Source: JBCCMQ01 sp039026235 (GTDB lineage Bacteria > Pseudomonadota > Alphaproteobacteria > Rhodobacterales > Rhodobacteraceae). Taken from it: DNA of 64,000 nucleotides. The notes below the pieces were generated by a model. It had not been told where the DNA came from. It ran no database searches and worked only from the letters and a program-made list of their open reading frames with translations. The position numbers and the translations under genes are program-made. The stretch is taken from contig JBCCMQ010000001.1 of NCBI GenBank assembly GCA_039026235.1, positions 186,001-250,000 on the forward strand, in the 5' to 3' direction. Positions 17,754 to 26,914 of the stretch are shown one piece after another (the first letter of the stretch is position 1; each line of letters begins with the position of its first letter).

Positions 17754-18917
17754 TCAGGCCCAATCGCCGGCAAACCCGCGCGGCACCAAGAGCACGTCCC
17801 TGTTCAGGTCTTGCACGTCCTTGTGCCCGCAAAGCGCCATGGACACATCCAGTTCTTTGTGGATGACCTTCAGCGCTTCGGTCACGCCCGCCTCTCCCAT
17901 CGCACCAAGACCATAGACGAAAGCGCGTCCGATGTAGGTGCCCTTGGCGCCAAGCGCCAGGGCCTTTAGGACATCCTGACCCGACCGGATGCCGCTGTCG
18001 AAATGCACTTCGACTTTGTCGCCTACGGCTTCGACAATCGATTCAAGCATGCGGATTGAGCTGAGCGCGCCGTCCAGCTGCCGCCCACCGTGATTTGACA
18101 CGATGATGGCGTCTGCTCCGACATCGGCCGCCTTCTTGGCGTCTTCGACATCAAGAATGCCCTTCAGGATGACCGGTCCGTCCCAAAGGCCACGCAGTTC
18201 TTTAATCCGGTCCCAATCCAAGCTGGGGTCAAAGGCTTCAGCCGTCCATGAGCCAAGCGAACTGGGATCAGTGACACCGGCCGCGTGGCCTACGATGTTT
18301 CCGAAAAACCGCCTATGTGTGCCCATCATTTCAAGGCCCCAGGCGACTTTGGTCATCATGTTTGCAATCGAACGGGCGGTAAGCTTCGGCGGCGCGGACA
18401 GCCCGTTCTTCAGATCCTTGTGCCTTTGACCCATGATCTGCAAATCCACAGTGATCATGATGGCGGAACATTGCGCGTCTTTCGCGCGCGCAATGAGCCG
18501 GCGCATGAAATCGTCGTCTTTCAGCGTGTACACCTGAAACCAGAAGGGTTTGGAGGTATTGGCGGCAACGTCTTCGATCGAACAGATCGACATGGTGGAC
18601 AGACAAAAGGGAACGCCAAATTTTTCGGCCGCCTTGGCAGCAAGGATTTCGCCGTCTGCCCGCTGCATGCCCGTCAGTCCGACCGGTGCCAGCCCGACCG
18701 GCATAGCCACGTCTTGACCCACCATTTTCGAGGCAGTCGTTCGTCCCGCCATGTCAACCGCGATGCGCTGGCGCAGACGAATATCTGCGAAATCCGATGT
18801 GTTTTCCCTAAAGGTTTGCTCGGTCCAACTGCCTGTTTCGGCATAGTCATAAAACATCTTTGGAACGCGCCGCCGGTACATCCGTTTCAAATCGGCAATT
18901 TCCGTAATGACGGGCAT
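17754..18917 (-). CDS. lldD: FMN-dependent alpha-hydroxy acid dehydrogenase (L-lactate dehydrogenase type)
   Basis: A 387-residue TIM-barrel flavoenzyme that oxidises L-lactate or a related 2-hydroxy acid to the keto acid. The FMN-binding PVGLAPVGLTGM, catalytic His in VSNHGGRQLDGA, and HFDSGIRSGQDVLKALALGA are clear. The ATG at 18917 has AAGGGGAG upstream; the longer frame to 18974 is not needed. It lies divergent to the nitroreductase/MarR pair. The exact substrate is unproven, so the symbol is by family. Confidence 0.85.
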   Translation of the reverse strand: MPVITEIADLKRMYRRRVPKMFYDYAETGSWTEQTFRENTSDFADIRLRQRIAVDMAGRTTASKMVGQDVAMPVGLAPVGLTGMQRADGEILAAKAAEKFGVPFCLSTMSICSIEDVAANTSKPFWFQVYTLKDDDFMRRLIARAKDAQCSAIMITVDLQIMGQRHKDLKNGLSAPPKLTARSIANMMTKVAWGLEMMGTHRRFFGNIVGHAAGVTDPSSLGSWTAEAFDPSLDWDRIKELRGLWDGPVILKGILDVEDAKKAADVGADAIIVSNHGGRQLDGALSSIRMLESIVEAVGDKVEVHFDSGIRSGQDVLKALALGAKGTYIGRAFVYGLGAMGEAGVTEALKVIHKELDVSMALCGHKDVQDLNRDVLLVPRGFAGDWA

Positions 18918-18992
18918 GGCGTCGCTCCCCTTTCGAAGTTCGGGACGATTAGCAATCTGGATTTCCGCCTGCAAGATCGCAAGGCTCTTGTC

Positions 18993-19031
18993 TAGTTCGA
19001 TATAGAACTATATTAGTACAATATCGAACTA
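18993..19031. promoter_or_regulatory. MarR-type operator between lldD-like and nitroreductase-like genes
   Basis: A perfect inverted repeat TAGTTCGATAT (18993-19003) and ATATCGAACTA (19021-19031), separated by 17 bases. A second, overlapping palindrome TAGTTC-GATATA-GAACTA spans 18993-19010. It overlaps the probable promoter just before the ATG at 19045. The MarR repressor encoded at 20186 is the natural binder. Confidence 0.8.
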
Positions 19032-19044
19032 AAAGGAGCAACAA

Positions 19045-20193
19045 ATGACCCTGACCCGCAGAAAAACGATTGCCATCATCGGCGGCGGCGCAATCCTGGC
19101 CGCTGGCGGCGCAACCGGCTACACAGTCACGCGCAAACCGCAGATCGCACTGAGCCCATGGGCCGAAGCCGGTGCCTATGATGAGCCGCGCCGCCGGGCG
19201 CTGTCCTATGCGGTTCTTGCGCCTAATCCGCACAACCGGCAACCTTGGATGGTGGATCTCGCGACGGATGGCAGCGTGGCGCTTTACGTCGATACCGACC
19301 GCCTACTACCGCACACGGATCCCTTCGGCCGCCAGATCGTCGTTGGTCTTGGGTGTTTTCTTGAAACTATGGCGCTTGCGGCTGCCCAAGACGGCTATCG
19401 GATCGAGATGGATCTTTTCCCCGATGGGTCAGATCCCGAACGGCTGGATGCGCGACCCGTTGCGGTCGCGCGATTTTTGAAAGGCGGGGCCCAGCCGGAA
19501 CCCCAGCTTTTTGACCAGGTCCTTTTGCGGCGATCGCTCAAGGAAGGTTATGACACCGCGCGGCCCGTTGCTGATGAAGCCCTGACAGCGCTGCGTGCCG
19601 CGGCCGTGCACGGCGGCATGGTTGAAACCACCAACCAAGCCGAAAAGGTTGCCGAAATCCGCCAAATCACGGCCGATGCCTTTACGACCGAATTCGAGAC
19701 GCCGCGCACCTATAAGGAAAGCGTTGATCTCTTCCGCATTGGTCACCGTGAGGTTGATGCCAACCCGGACGGTATCGATTTCTCGGGCCCAATGTTCGAG
19801 ACGCTACACATGACAGGTCTTTTTACACGGGACCGGGCGCTTGACACCTCGTCCGTATCCTACCGCTCCGGGCTCTCGATGGTCCACGAAAACGCCAAAA
19901 CCGGCATGGCCTACATCTGGCAAGTGACATCGACCAACACGAGGGACGAGCAGATCGCGGCGGGCCGCGACTGGGTGCGCATCAACCTTGCGGCATCTGC
20001 CCTTGGCCTTGGCGTTCAACCGATGAGCCAGGCGCTTCAGGAATTCCCGGAAATGGCTTCGAACTATCAAATGGTCCACGGGCTGCTGGCGCCCGAGGGG
20101 GGAGTCGTGCAAATGTTGGGTCGCTTGGGCTATGGGCCCGAGGTCCCCCAAAGCCCGCGCTGGCCCCTAGAAGCGAAGATCTTGGATGGATGA
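19045..20193 (+). CDS. Nitroreductase-fold (Acg-type) oxidoreductase with twin-arginine leader
   Basis: A 382-residue protein. Residues 1-24 form a leader with TRRKTIAIIGGG, suggesting Tat export of a folded flavoprotein. The rest matches the Acg-like nitroreductase family: NPHNRQPWMV near 68, LRRSLKEGYD and a late segment with ASALGLGVQPMSQALQ. It probably binds FMN. It ends overlapping a MarR gene by 8 bases and is preceded by a matching operator, so it is repressor-controlled. The substrate is unknown. Confidence 0.85.
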   Translation: MTLTRRKTIAIIGGGAILAAGGATGYTVTRKPQIALSPWAEAGAYDEPRRRALSYAVLAPNPHNRQPWMVDLATDGSVALYVDTDRLLPHTDPFGRQIVVGLGCFLETMALAAAQDGYRIEMDLFPDGSDPERLDARPVAVARFLKGGAQPEPQLFDQVLLRRSLKEGYDTARPVADEALTALRAAAVHGGMVETTNQAEKVAEIRQITADAFTTEFETPRTYKESVDLFRIGHREVDANPDGIDFSGPMFETLHMTGLFTRDRALDTSSVSYRSGLSMVHENAKTGMAYIWQVTSTNTRDEQIAAGRDWVRINLAASALGLGVQPMSQALQEFPEMASNYQMVHGLLAPEGGVVQMLGRLGYGPEVPQSPRWPLEAKILDG

Positions 20194-20641
20194 AAAAACC
20201 GCAGGTACTTTTTTCAGCCTGTTCAACGAAATCGGAATAATCAATCAGATTGGTACCACGTTTCTTGAGGCGCGGCTTCCCGATGGGTTGATCGCGCCCC
20301 ATTTCTCGGTGCTGAACCATCTGATCCGGGTGCAAGACGGTCAGACGCCGATACGGCTGGCGCAAGCTTTCCAGGTGCCCAAGAATTCAATGACCCATAC
20401 GTTGGCGGGGCTGGAAAGGCGTGGGCTGGTCCAAATGCGGCCAAACCCAGACGACGCGCGGTCGAAACAGGTCTGGATTACCCCGGCTGGCCGGGACCTT
20501 CGCGTCCGAACAATTGCCAACATGATCCCGCTTTTTGAAGAATTTGAGCAGACCATCGCGCTTGATCGCGTCACTGAATTGCTGCCGCGTTTGCGCGAGA
20601 TAAGGGAGTTTGTCGACGAACTTCGCGACCACAGGACCTGA
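20186..20641 (+). CDS. MarR family transcriptional regulator
   Basis: A 151-residue winged-helix repressor. The recognition region reads IRLAQAFQVPKNSMTHTLAGLERRGLV and the wing contains PNPDDARSKQVWIT. Its start overlaps the stop of the nitroreductase-like gene, so regulator and enzyme are one operon. The inverted repeat at 18993-19031 is the likely autoregulatory operator. Confidence 0.93.
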   Translation: MDEKTAGTFFSLFNEIGIINQIGTTFLEARLPDGLIAPHFSVLNHLIRVQDGQTPIRLAQAFQVPKNSMTHTLAGLERRGLVQMRPNPDDARSKQVWITPAGRDLRVRTIANMIPLFEEFEQTIALDRVTELLPRLREIREFVDELRDHRT

Positions 20642-20743
20642 GCGCGGGTCCACCAGAAAAAGCGCCGAGATGTGCCCAAGGGAACATAGCGGCGCTGGGC
20701 GCAATGGGCCACGGTCAAAGAGCCCATGGTCGGATAAACGACC

Positions 20744-21532
20744 TTACCTGTGGGCCCCCTGGGCCAGCGACGCCACGAATTCCAAAACATTGGCCGGGTC
20801 GTCGCCGCGCCCGATCCGCTCTACAATCGCCGAGCCCACGACCACCCCGTCGGCCACGCGGGCAATGTTGGACGCATCTTCCGGAGTTTTGATCCCGAAA
20901 CCTACGACCACGGGCAGGTCGCTGGCGGCCTTGATCCGGGCAACATCTGGCCCCACGTCGCCGGCCTGGGCCTTGGCCGCCCCCGTAATCCCGGTAATTG
21001 AAACGTAGTACACAAAACCGGATGTGTTTTGCAGAACCGTGGGCAGGCGCGCATCGTCGGTCGTAGGGGTCGCGAGACGGATAAAATTCAGTCCCGCTGC
21101 CTGCGCCGGAAGACAAAGCTCGCTGTCTTCTTCGGGTGGCAAATCCACGATGATCAGCCCGTCGATGCCTGCCTCTTTGGCCTCGCTTAGAAACCGTTCA
21201 ACGCCGCGGCTGTAGATTGGATTGTAGTATCCCATCAAAACGATCGGCGTCGTGTCGTCGCTTTCGCGGAAACGCCGCGCCATGGCCAGCGTAGCTTCCA
21301 GCGTCTGGCCCGCTTGCAACGCCCGTTGGCCGGCCAGCTGGATCGTCGGTCCGTCGGCCATGGGATCGGTAAAGGGAAGCCCGAGTTCGATGACGTCTAC
21401 GCCTGCGGCCGGCAGGCCGCGCATCACTGCGGTCGCGGTTTCTGGGTCCGGATCGCCGGCCATGATATAGGCCACAAAAGCCTTTCTTCCGGCATACCTG
21501 AGTTCGGCAAATTTCGCGTCAATCCGGCTCAT
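20744..21532 (-). CDS. trpA: Tryptophan synthase alpha chain
   Basis: A 262-residue TIM barrel that cleaves indole-3-glycerol phosphate. The catalytic Glu lies in VIELGLPFTDPMADGP, the catalytic Asp in LIIVDLPPEED, and YYVSITGITGA and VVVGFGIKTPEDA form the phosphate site. The ATG at 21532 (MSRIDAKF) fits homologues. It stands apart from trpF and trpB. Confidence 0.96.
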   Translation of the reverse strand: MSRIDAKFAELRYAGRKAFVAYIMAGDPDPETATAVMRGLPAAGVDVIELGLPFTDPMADGPTIQLAGQRALQAGQTLEATLAMARRFRESDDTTPIVLMGYYNPIYSRGVERFLSEAKEAGIDGLIIVDLPPEEDSELCLPAQAAGLNFIRLATPTTDDARLPTVLQNTSGFVYYVSITGITGAAKAQAGDVGPDVARIKAASDLPVVVGFGIKTPEDASNIARVADGVVVGSAIVERIGRGDDPANVLEFVASLAQGAHR

Positions 21533-21632
21533 TTCGGACCTCTTCCGTTGCAGCCGCCCGATCTGGCACAAGGGCGGGCGGCGATGCAAGAGCACTGTTG
21601 CATGGCGGTTGGTTGGCGCCCATCTTCAGCCG

Positions 21633-21839
21633 ATGAACTATATGATCGCGATATTTTTGCCCCCGTTCGCAATTTTCTTCACGGGACGGGTGATCTTATC
21701 CGTGATCGTCTTTTTGATCTGGGTTCCGGCAATCTTTCTGTCGGGCGGTCTAACCCACCCGATGTTCATCCTGCTGGCTTGGCTGATCATTTTCACGGCG
21801 CGCGAAGACCGCCGCGAACGGCGCTACCGGCGCGACTGA
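21633..21839 (+). CDS. Small YqaE/Pmp3-like membrane protein
   Basis: A 68-residue protein with two membrane helices, reading IAIFLPPFAIFF and then a second helix with FILLAWLIIF. The LPP turn in helix one is like the Pmp3/YqaE family of small stress-linked membrane proteins. A TTG at 21609 could extend it by 8 residues; neither start has a strong ribosome site. Family assignment is tentative. Confidence 0.6.
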   Translation: MNYMIAIFLPPFAIFFTGRVILSVIVFLIWVPAIFLSGGLTHPMFILLAWLIIFTAREDRRERRYRRD

Positions 21840-21842
21840 TCC

Positions 21843-22256
21843 TTAGCTTTCGGGCATCTCGTCCGATCCGATCATCCATTTCACCCCGAATTTGTCCGTC
21901 AGGGTGCCAAAGCCCGCGCTCCAGAACGTGGGTGCAAAGGGCATCTCGATGGCCGCGCCATCGGAAAGCGCCTCGAAAACTGGCTGCGCTTCGGCGACCG
22001 TTGCAAAGCTCTTCATGACGCTTGATCCGGCCATGGCCGGAGCTGGCTCAAAAATCGAATCCGACATCATGATCTGTCCATCGCCGATCTTTAGCGTCGC
22101 ATGGGCAATCTGGTCACTGCTTTCTTCTGGCACATCCATGCCGGGCATGTCGCCCGCCTTGATCTGAAATTCGAGCTCTGCGCCCAGGGTGCTTTGATAG
22201 AAATTCAGCGCGTCCGCGCAGTTTCCATTGAAAAATAGGTAAGGAACCGGTTGCAT
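21843..22256 (-). CDS. VOC superfamily protein, PhnB-like
   Basis: A 137-residue protein that begins MQPVPYLFFNGNCADALNFY, the typical start of PhnB/3-demethylubiquinone methyltransferase-like VOC proteins. It continues with the HATLKIGDGQIMMSD strand and ends FGVKWMIG. The ATG at 22256 has a GAGG site 7 bases upstream. Metal binding and activity are unknown. Confidence 0.9.
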   Translation of the reverse strand: MQPVPYLFFNGNCADALNFYQSTLGAELEFQIKAGDMPGMDVPEESSDQIAHATLKIGDGQIMMSDSIFEPAPAMAGSSVMKSFATVAEAQPVFEALSDGAAIEMPFAPTFWSAGFGTLTDKFGVKWMIGSDEMPES

Positions 22257-22352
22257 CTTTTGCCTCGTGTTGAAATGCCGGAGCACCCTAGCACATCTTG
22301 CGCACGCGCGTCAGGATCGCTAACCCGCCGACGACCGATCAGGAGAAATTTC

Positions 22353-23450
22353 ATGGGCTTCCGTATGGGCATTGTCGGGTTGCCGAACGTGGGCAAATCG
22401 ACGCTTTTCAACGCGCTCACCCGCACCGCCGCCGCCCAGGCGGCCAATTTTCCGTTCTGCACGATCGAGCCAAATGTGGGCGAGGTTGCCGTGCCGGACG
22501 TCCGGCTGGCCAAACTGGCCGAGATCGCCAAGTCAAAAGAGGTGATCCCGGCGCGGATGACCTTCGTCGATATCGCCGGTCTGGTGAAAGGCGCCTCTAA
22601 GGGCGAGGGACTGGGCAATCAGTTTCTGGCCAATATCCGCGAAGTCGACGCCATCGCCCATGTGCTGCGCTGTTTCGAGGATGGGGACATCACCCATGTC
22701 GAGGGCCGCATCGACCCGCTGGCCGACGCCGAGACCATTGAGACCGAGTTGATGCTGGCCGATATGGAATCGATTGAAAAGCGCCTGCAGGGCCTTGTCC
22801 GCAAGATACGCGGCGGCGACAAGGATGCGCTATTGCAGGAAAGGCTGCTAAAGACGGCGCTTGAGGTGCTGAACGATGGCCACCCCGCGCGCACCGTAGA
22901 ATTGGCTGCGGAAGACGCCAAGGCGTGGAAAATGCTGCAGCTTCTGACCGGGAAGCCGGTCCTCTATGTCTGCAACGTTGAAGAAAGCAACGCCGCCGAT
23001 GGTAACGCCCAGTCAGACAAGGTCCGCGCCAAGGCGGAAGCCGAAGGCGCAGCATCAGTGGTGATTTCCGCCCGGATCGAGGAAGAGATCAGCCAGCTCG
23101 ACGCGGATGAGGCCGAGATGTTTCTGGAAGAGATGGGACTACAGGAAGCAGGTCTCGACCGCCTCATTCGTGCGGGCTACGGACTTTTGTCGCTTGAGAC
23201 ATTCTTCACCGCCGGGCCGAAAGAAGCGCGCGCCTGGACGATCCGCAAAGGCACCTCGGCGCCGCAGGCAGCAGGCGTTATCCACGGCGATTTCGAAAAG
23301 GGTTTCATACGGGCCGAGACGATCGCCTATGACGACTATGTGGCGCTGGGCGGAGAGGTTCCTGCCAAAGAGGCCGGCAAGATGCGGGCCGAGGGCAAGG
23401 GCTATACGGTGCAGGACGGCGATGTCCTGCATTTTCTTTTCAACACATGA
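22353..23450 (+). CDS. ychF: Redox-regulated ATPase/GTPase YchF (OBG-like)
   Basis: A 365-residue P-loop NTPase that associates with ribosomes. G1 GLPNVGKST is at residues 9-17, G3 is DIAGLVKGA, and the G4 position reads NVEE, the change that gives this subfamily its preference for ATP. A TGS domain ends the protein (VLHFLFN). The ATG at 22353 has AGGAG just upstream; the frame is open to 22251 but without homology. Confidence 0.96.
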   Translation: MGFRMGIVGLPNVGKSTLFNALTRTAAAQAANFPFCTIEPNVGEVAVPDVRLAKLAEIAKSKEVIPARMTFVDIAGLVKGASKGEGLGNQFLANIREVDAIAHVLRCFEDGDITHVEGRIDPLADAETIETELMLADMESIEKRLQGLVRKIRGGDKDALLQERLLKTALEVLNDGHPARTVELAAEDAKAWKMLQLLTGKPVLYVCNVEESNAADGNAQSDKVRAKAEAEGAASVVISARIEEEISQLDADEAEMFLEEMGLQEAGLDRLIRAGYGLLSLETFFTAGPKEARAWTIRKGTSAPQAAGVIHGDFEKGFIRAETIAYDDYVALGGEVPAKEAGKMRAEGKGYTVQDGDVLHFLFNT

Positions 23451-23471
23451 AAGCTGCGGGTCCGGCCGATG

Positions 23472-24326
23472 TCAGTTGGACCTTGGCAGAAAAGGACGGT
23501 CAAGAACCGGCGGCTCGGTCTCGGCATCTATCGGCTGATCGAAAAGACGTCCGGGCCGGTTACCAGCCAGATCTTCAAGGCGCGGATCGACAGAGATCCG
23601 GTATTCACGTCCCGACCAGGGTTCGGCCGGATGAAATTGCCACCCGGTTTCCGCATCAAGCAAGGCAATCTGTCCCGGCAGGACCGCGCCTTCGGAAGTG
23701 CGCACACGGATACGGTAGGCCATCGACAGATGATCGTGGACGCTGCCAAGGCGGACGGTCACCGGAGCGGTCGAGCCCGCGACGGGCGGTTCAATCTGCC
23801 ATGTGGCCGGGTCGGGCGGGGACAGATCCGCTGGCCCGACCGTGAAGCTATGATTGAATGCCTGTGCCAGGTGGCACCCCTGGGCATCCGTGGCCGAGCG
23901 GCCCAAGGAAAGCGTGTATGCGCCGCCGGGCTCCAGTGCGCGCCCAAGCGCTTCATGCGCCTCTAGCCCGGTCTTGACCCGCGCCGGGTCAAAAATCAGC
24001 GTCAGCCGGGTCCGGTCCGGGGACCAGAGATCGAAGCGGTTCGAAAGAAAAGCGCCATCGACCAACTGACCGTTCCGATCGTAAAGTGCCAGCTTTGGCA
24101 GGATTTCCCCGTGACCCATGGGCGCCGAGAAATAGAGATAGAGCCTCAGCGTATTCTCGGGCAAAACCTCGCCCGAGGGAAAAATGTTCGACACATGCAC
24201 CTGCCCTGGGCCAGAGCAGGCATGTGCTGCCAAAGGCAAGCTGGCCGCACAAAAGGCGGCCAGGGCAAGCGACTGGATCCGAGACGTCAAAGCGCCATCA
24301 GCGCGCAAGGTCTGGAAAGCCCTCAT
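23472..24326 (-). CDS. Secreted protein with Ig-like (Big_5/SbsA) domain pair
   Basis: A 284-residue exported protein with a hydrophobic leader at about residues 15-36 ending in AHA. After it, PSGEVLPENTLRLYLYFSAPMG reads like the Ig-like SbsA/Big_5 start, and a second beta domain (190-275) ends in LEDLAGNRPGRLFDQ. The gene overlaps the end of the upstream gene by 29 bases, and both are secreted, so a functional pair is likely. A TTG at codon 13 may be the true start. Function unknown. Confidence 0.75.
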   Translation of the reverse strand: MRAFQTLRADGALTSRIQSLALAAFCAASLPLAAHACSGPGQVHVSNIFPSGEVLPENTLRLYLYFSAPMGHGEILPKLALYDRNGQLVDGAFLSNRFDLWSPDRTRLTLIFDPARVKTGLEAHEALGRALEPGGAYTLSLGRSATDAQGCHLAQAFNHSFTVGPADLSPPDPATWQIEPPVAGSTAPVTVRLGSVHDHLSMAYRIRVRTSEGAVLPGQIALLDAETGWQFHPAEPWSGREYRISVDPRLEDLAGNRPGRLFDQPIDAETEPPVLDRPFLPRSN

Positions 24327-25545
24327 CGGCCTTTAGCATATTCTGGAACATGCGTGTCTGGTCCGAGAACTGATTGTCGGCGTATTCGTAATCCGGAAAG
24401 TTGTATTCGCTGACAAACTCGCTGAGCCGCAGATAGACGCCCTTTCGGAATGACACGAGGTCCATCGCGCCCGTATCCAGATTGCGCCGAAGCGTCAGCA
24501 GGAACTGAGCGTCCTGTTCCGCCGCTTGCAGCACGCCCGAAAGCGGGATTGGCGTCGTCTCGACACCGGCAGTGGCGCCAAGATAGGGCACGGGTTCGGC
24601 CAGTCCCGGCGCGGCTGTCGCCGTCTCAAGCGCAGGCAATGTGATCAGATCCGCGTCCATTTCGCGGTTGATGACGAGAACAAGAGGCTGGGCGTTACCC
24701 TGCCGGTCGTAGGCCGTGAAACTGAGTACCTCAAGCGGCGTGTTGCCGTAGCCCAGCTCGGCGATCGTCTTGCCAGAGATATTGGCGCCATCGGCCAGAT
24801 CCGCGACCGGAATTGTGACCAGCGGTGTGCAGGTATAGGCCGCCACGACAGTGGGCGTGCCGCCGATATCCACAACGCTCATGGCGCGGATAGGGGCACG
24901 GGTTTCGGTTTGTGCGTGGGCGGCGTGGAAAATCTCAATCCCGGTCGATGCCGAGCCGTTGGCAAAAGGGTAGGGAACCCGGCGCAGCGTCGAGGCGAAC
25001 TCACCGGTCGACAGGCCGGAAACGAAAAGCTCTCCATCGGAAAAATCAAGATCGGTCACGGTGAATGTGCTGGCTGGAATATCGCGCCAGAAGGTCACAC
25101 CGTCGTCGGGCTTGTCGTCGATTTCAAAGGAGGTTGACGGTAAATCAGCCAGATCAAGAACCGTGACTGCACCGTCGCGCGTGACGGACATGACGGCCGC
25201 TTCGGCACTGCTATCCCGCATGACGGTCGCCGCGACAAAGGCCTCTTGCGAAACAGGGTGTACGGCCAGATCGTTGTAGGTGATCGACCGAATGCTCACG
25301 TCCAGCGCATCGGCCACGGCCTGATCGAGATCGAGAAGGTTATAGGGCAGTTGCTGATCCGGCGTAGCGCCCGGCGCGGGAAGCTCATAGGCATGAATCT
25401 TACCACCCGTGGAGTCGGCGACGAAAAGCGTTTGTCCGTCGGCGAATTCCAAGACGCTTGCCGACTTGGGCGCTTCGGCAAAAGCCACCGTGGCAGCCAA
25501 GGCTGACGCTGTGGCGAAAAGGGATAGGCGCAGGCAACTTGTCAT
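24298..25545 (-). CDS. Secreted, probable beta-propeller protein
   Basis: A 415-residue protein with a signal peptide at residues 1-23. Repeated strands of the types VLEFADGQTLFVADS and TVLDLADLP suggest a beta-propeller made of seven or so blades. A gene for a secreted Ig-like protein overlaps its end. GAGAGGAAAG precedes the ATG. No catalytic motif or family name is recognised. Confidence 0.75.
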   Translation of the reverse strand: MTSCLRLSLFATASALAATVAFAEAPKSASVLEFADGQTLFVADSTGGKIHAYELPAPGATPDQQLPYNLLDLDQAVADALDVSIRSITYNDLAVHPVSQEAFVAATVMRDSSAEAAVMSVTRDGAVTVLDLADLPSTSFEIDDKPDDGVTFWRDIPASTFTVTDLDFSDGELFVSGLSTGEFASTLRRVPYPFANGSASTGIEIFHAAHAQTETRAPIRAMSVVDIGGTPTVVAAYTCTPLVTIPVADLADGANISGKTIAELGYGNTPLEVLSFTAYDRQGNAQPLVLVINREMDADLITLPALETATAAPGLAEPVPYLGATAGVETTPIPLSGVLQAAEQDAQFLLTLRRNLDTGAMDLVSFRKGVYLRLSEFVSEYNFPDYEYADNQFSDQTRMFQNMLKADEGFPDLAR

Positions 25546-25583
25546 GGTCTTTCCTCTCCGTTGGGGTCCCCGGCGAATACGGC

Positions 25584-26687
25584 CTAACCGCTCCGCCCAA
25601 AGGTTTTCTGGTACTTGGTCAGGAACAGATCGCGGCCCTTCATCATACTGGTGATCCAGTCGCCTGCTGTCAGAATGACCATGAAGGAATTGCCGCGTTT
25701 GGGGCCAAGGGGCAGCAGGATCGGCGCCTTGCCCCAGGGCTTGTAGCTGGTGAGCAGCTCAATCGACTTGCCGGCTGCCAGGCTCTTCAGGGTCTTGGTC
25801 AACCACGGTACCTGCCGTGAAACCGCAACGATCGTCATCAGATCGCCGTTGTCGGCCACGTCGCCAGCGGCGAAAACATTTGGCAACTCCGACGGCCGCA
25901 TCCACGCGTCGGTTTTTATGCGTCCGTCCGGTCCCCGCGATGCGCCCGGCAGTTCATCTGCCAGCCCGGCATGAGGGAGTGATCCGACGGCCGGGACGAT
26001 AAGATCGGCCTCAAGCGACTGACCGGTCGACAATTCGACGGTTCCACCGGTGGGTGCATCGCCCTCGGGCAGGGTTGAGGCCCGGGCGCCGAAAACGATG
26101 TCGACGCCCATGGCTTCGAGTTTCCTGAAAAGCCCGCGTCCCAGTTTAGCTGGAAGCGTCGGAAAGAGCGACGCATCGCTGCTGACCAGGGTCACTTTCT
26201 TACCGGGCATGGCGCTGGCGATTTCACCTGCCAGTTCAGTGCCGACCGCGCCCGCCCCAATTATCACTATCTTCCCGGCTGCGCTGATCGCCGCGTGCCA
26301 ATCGGCATTGGCGGTGCGAAGCGCGTCTATATCTCCGCTCGCGGATTTAAAGGGCGCCACGTTCCCCGACCCGGTGGCCAGAACGACATAGTCAGCCTCG
26401 ACACGACCGCCGCTTTTCAGGCTCACGCCCTTGCCATCTACGCCGACAGCCTCATCGGTCAGGACCCGGCCGTTCTTCAACAGTCTGTCGTAGGGAATGA
26501 GAGCACGTTCAAGAAGAGACGGATCGACAACGGATCGGATCATCGCCGGTGCGTGCGTAAAGGCCGTTGCCCGTTCGATCAGGGTCACGTCAAGGTCTTG
26601 CTCAAGACCTTTGGCCAGTTCGGCGCCCAAATTCCCGCCACCGACGATTGCGACCCGCGGTTTCGTCCCCGCACTGTCAGACGCCAT
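25584..26687 (-). CDS. FAD-dependent pyridine nucleotide-disulfide oxidoreductase (AIFM2/NDH-2 like)
   Basis: A 367-residue flavoprotein. The FAD Rossmann motif VAIVGGGNLGAELA is at residues 12-25, the NAD(P) motif IVIIGAGAVGTELAGEIA near 140-157, and the C-terminal FAD motif NVFAAGDVAD near 290. It resembles AIF/FSP1-type quinone oxidoreductases. There is no signal peptide; a C-terminal amphipathic stretch may touch the membrane. It is divergent from a MarR gene, which may control it. Confidence 0.88.
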   Translation of the reverse strand: MASDSAGTKPRVAIVGGGNLGAELAKGLEQDLDVTLIERATAFTHAPAMIRSVVDPSLLERALIPYDRLLKNGRVLTDEAVGVDGKGVSLKSGGRVEADYVVLATGSGNVAPFKSASGDIDALRTANADWHAAISAAGKIVIIGAGAVGTELAGEIASAMPGKKVTLVSSDASLFPTLPAKLGRGLFRKLEAMGVDIVFGARASTLPEGDAPTGGTVELSTGQSLEADLIVPAVGSLPHAGLADELPGASRGPDGRIKTDAWMRPSELPNVFAAGDVADNGDLMTIVAVSRQVPWLTKTLKSLAAGKSIELLTSYKPWGKAPILLPLGPKRGNSFMVILTAGDWITSMMKGRDLFLTKYQKTFGRSG

Positions 26688-26914
26688 GCCTGTACCCCTT
26701 CGTGCGTTGTTGTCTGTCTGTCTTCGGTGAACGGGCCAACTGAGATCTCACCGGACCCTCTGTGCCTCTGTTCACAATTCCATGCGCACGCCATCCGTGC
26801 GGCAAAAGCAGCTTAATCTCTGACATATCCCTGAAATCATTGTTTTTTAGCAGTGTTGCGGGGCGGAGTGTCCCAAGGTAGGTTAGGGTCACCAACTAAT
26901 GATTTTCGTGGACA

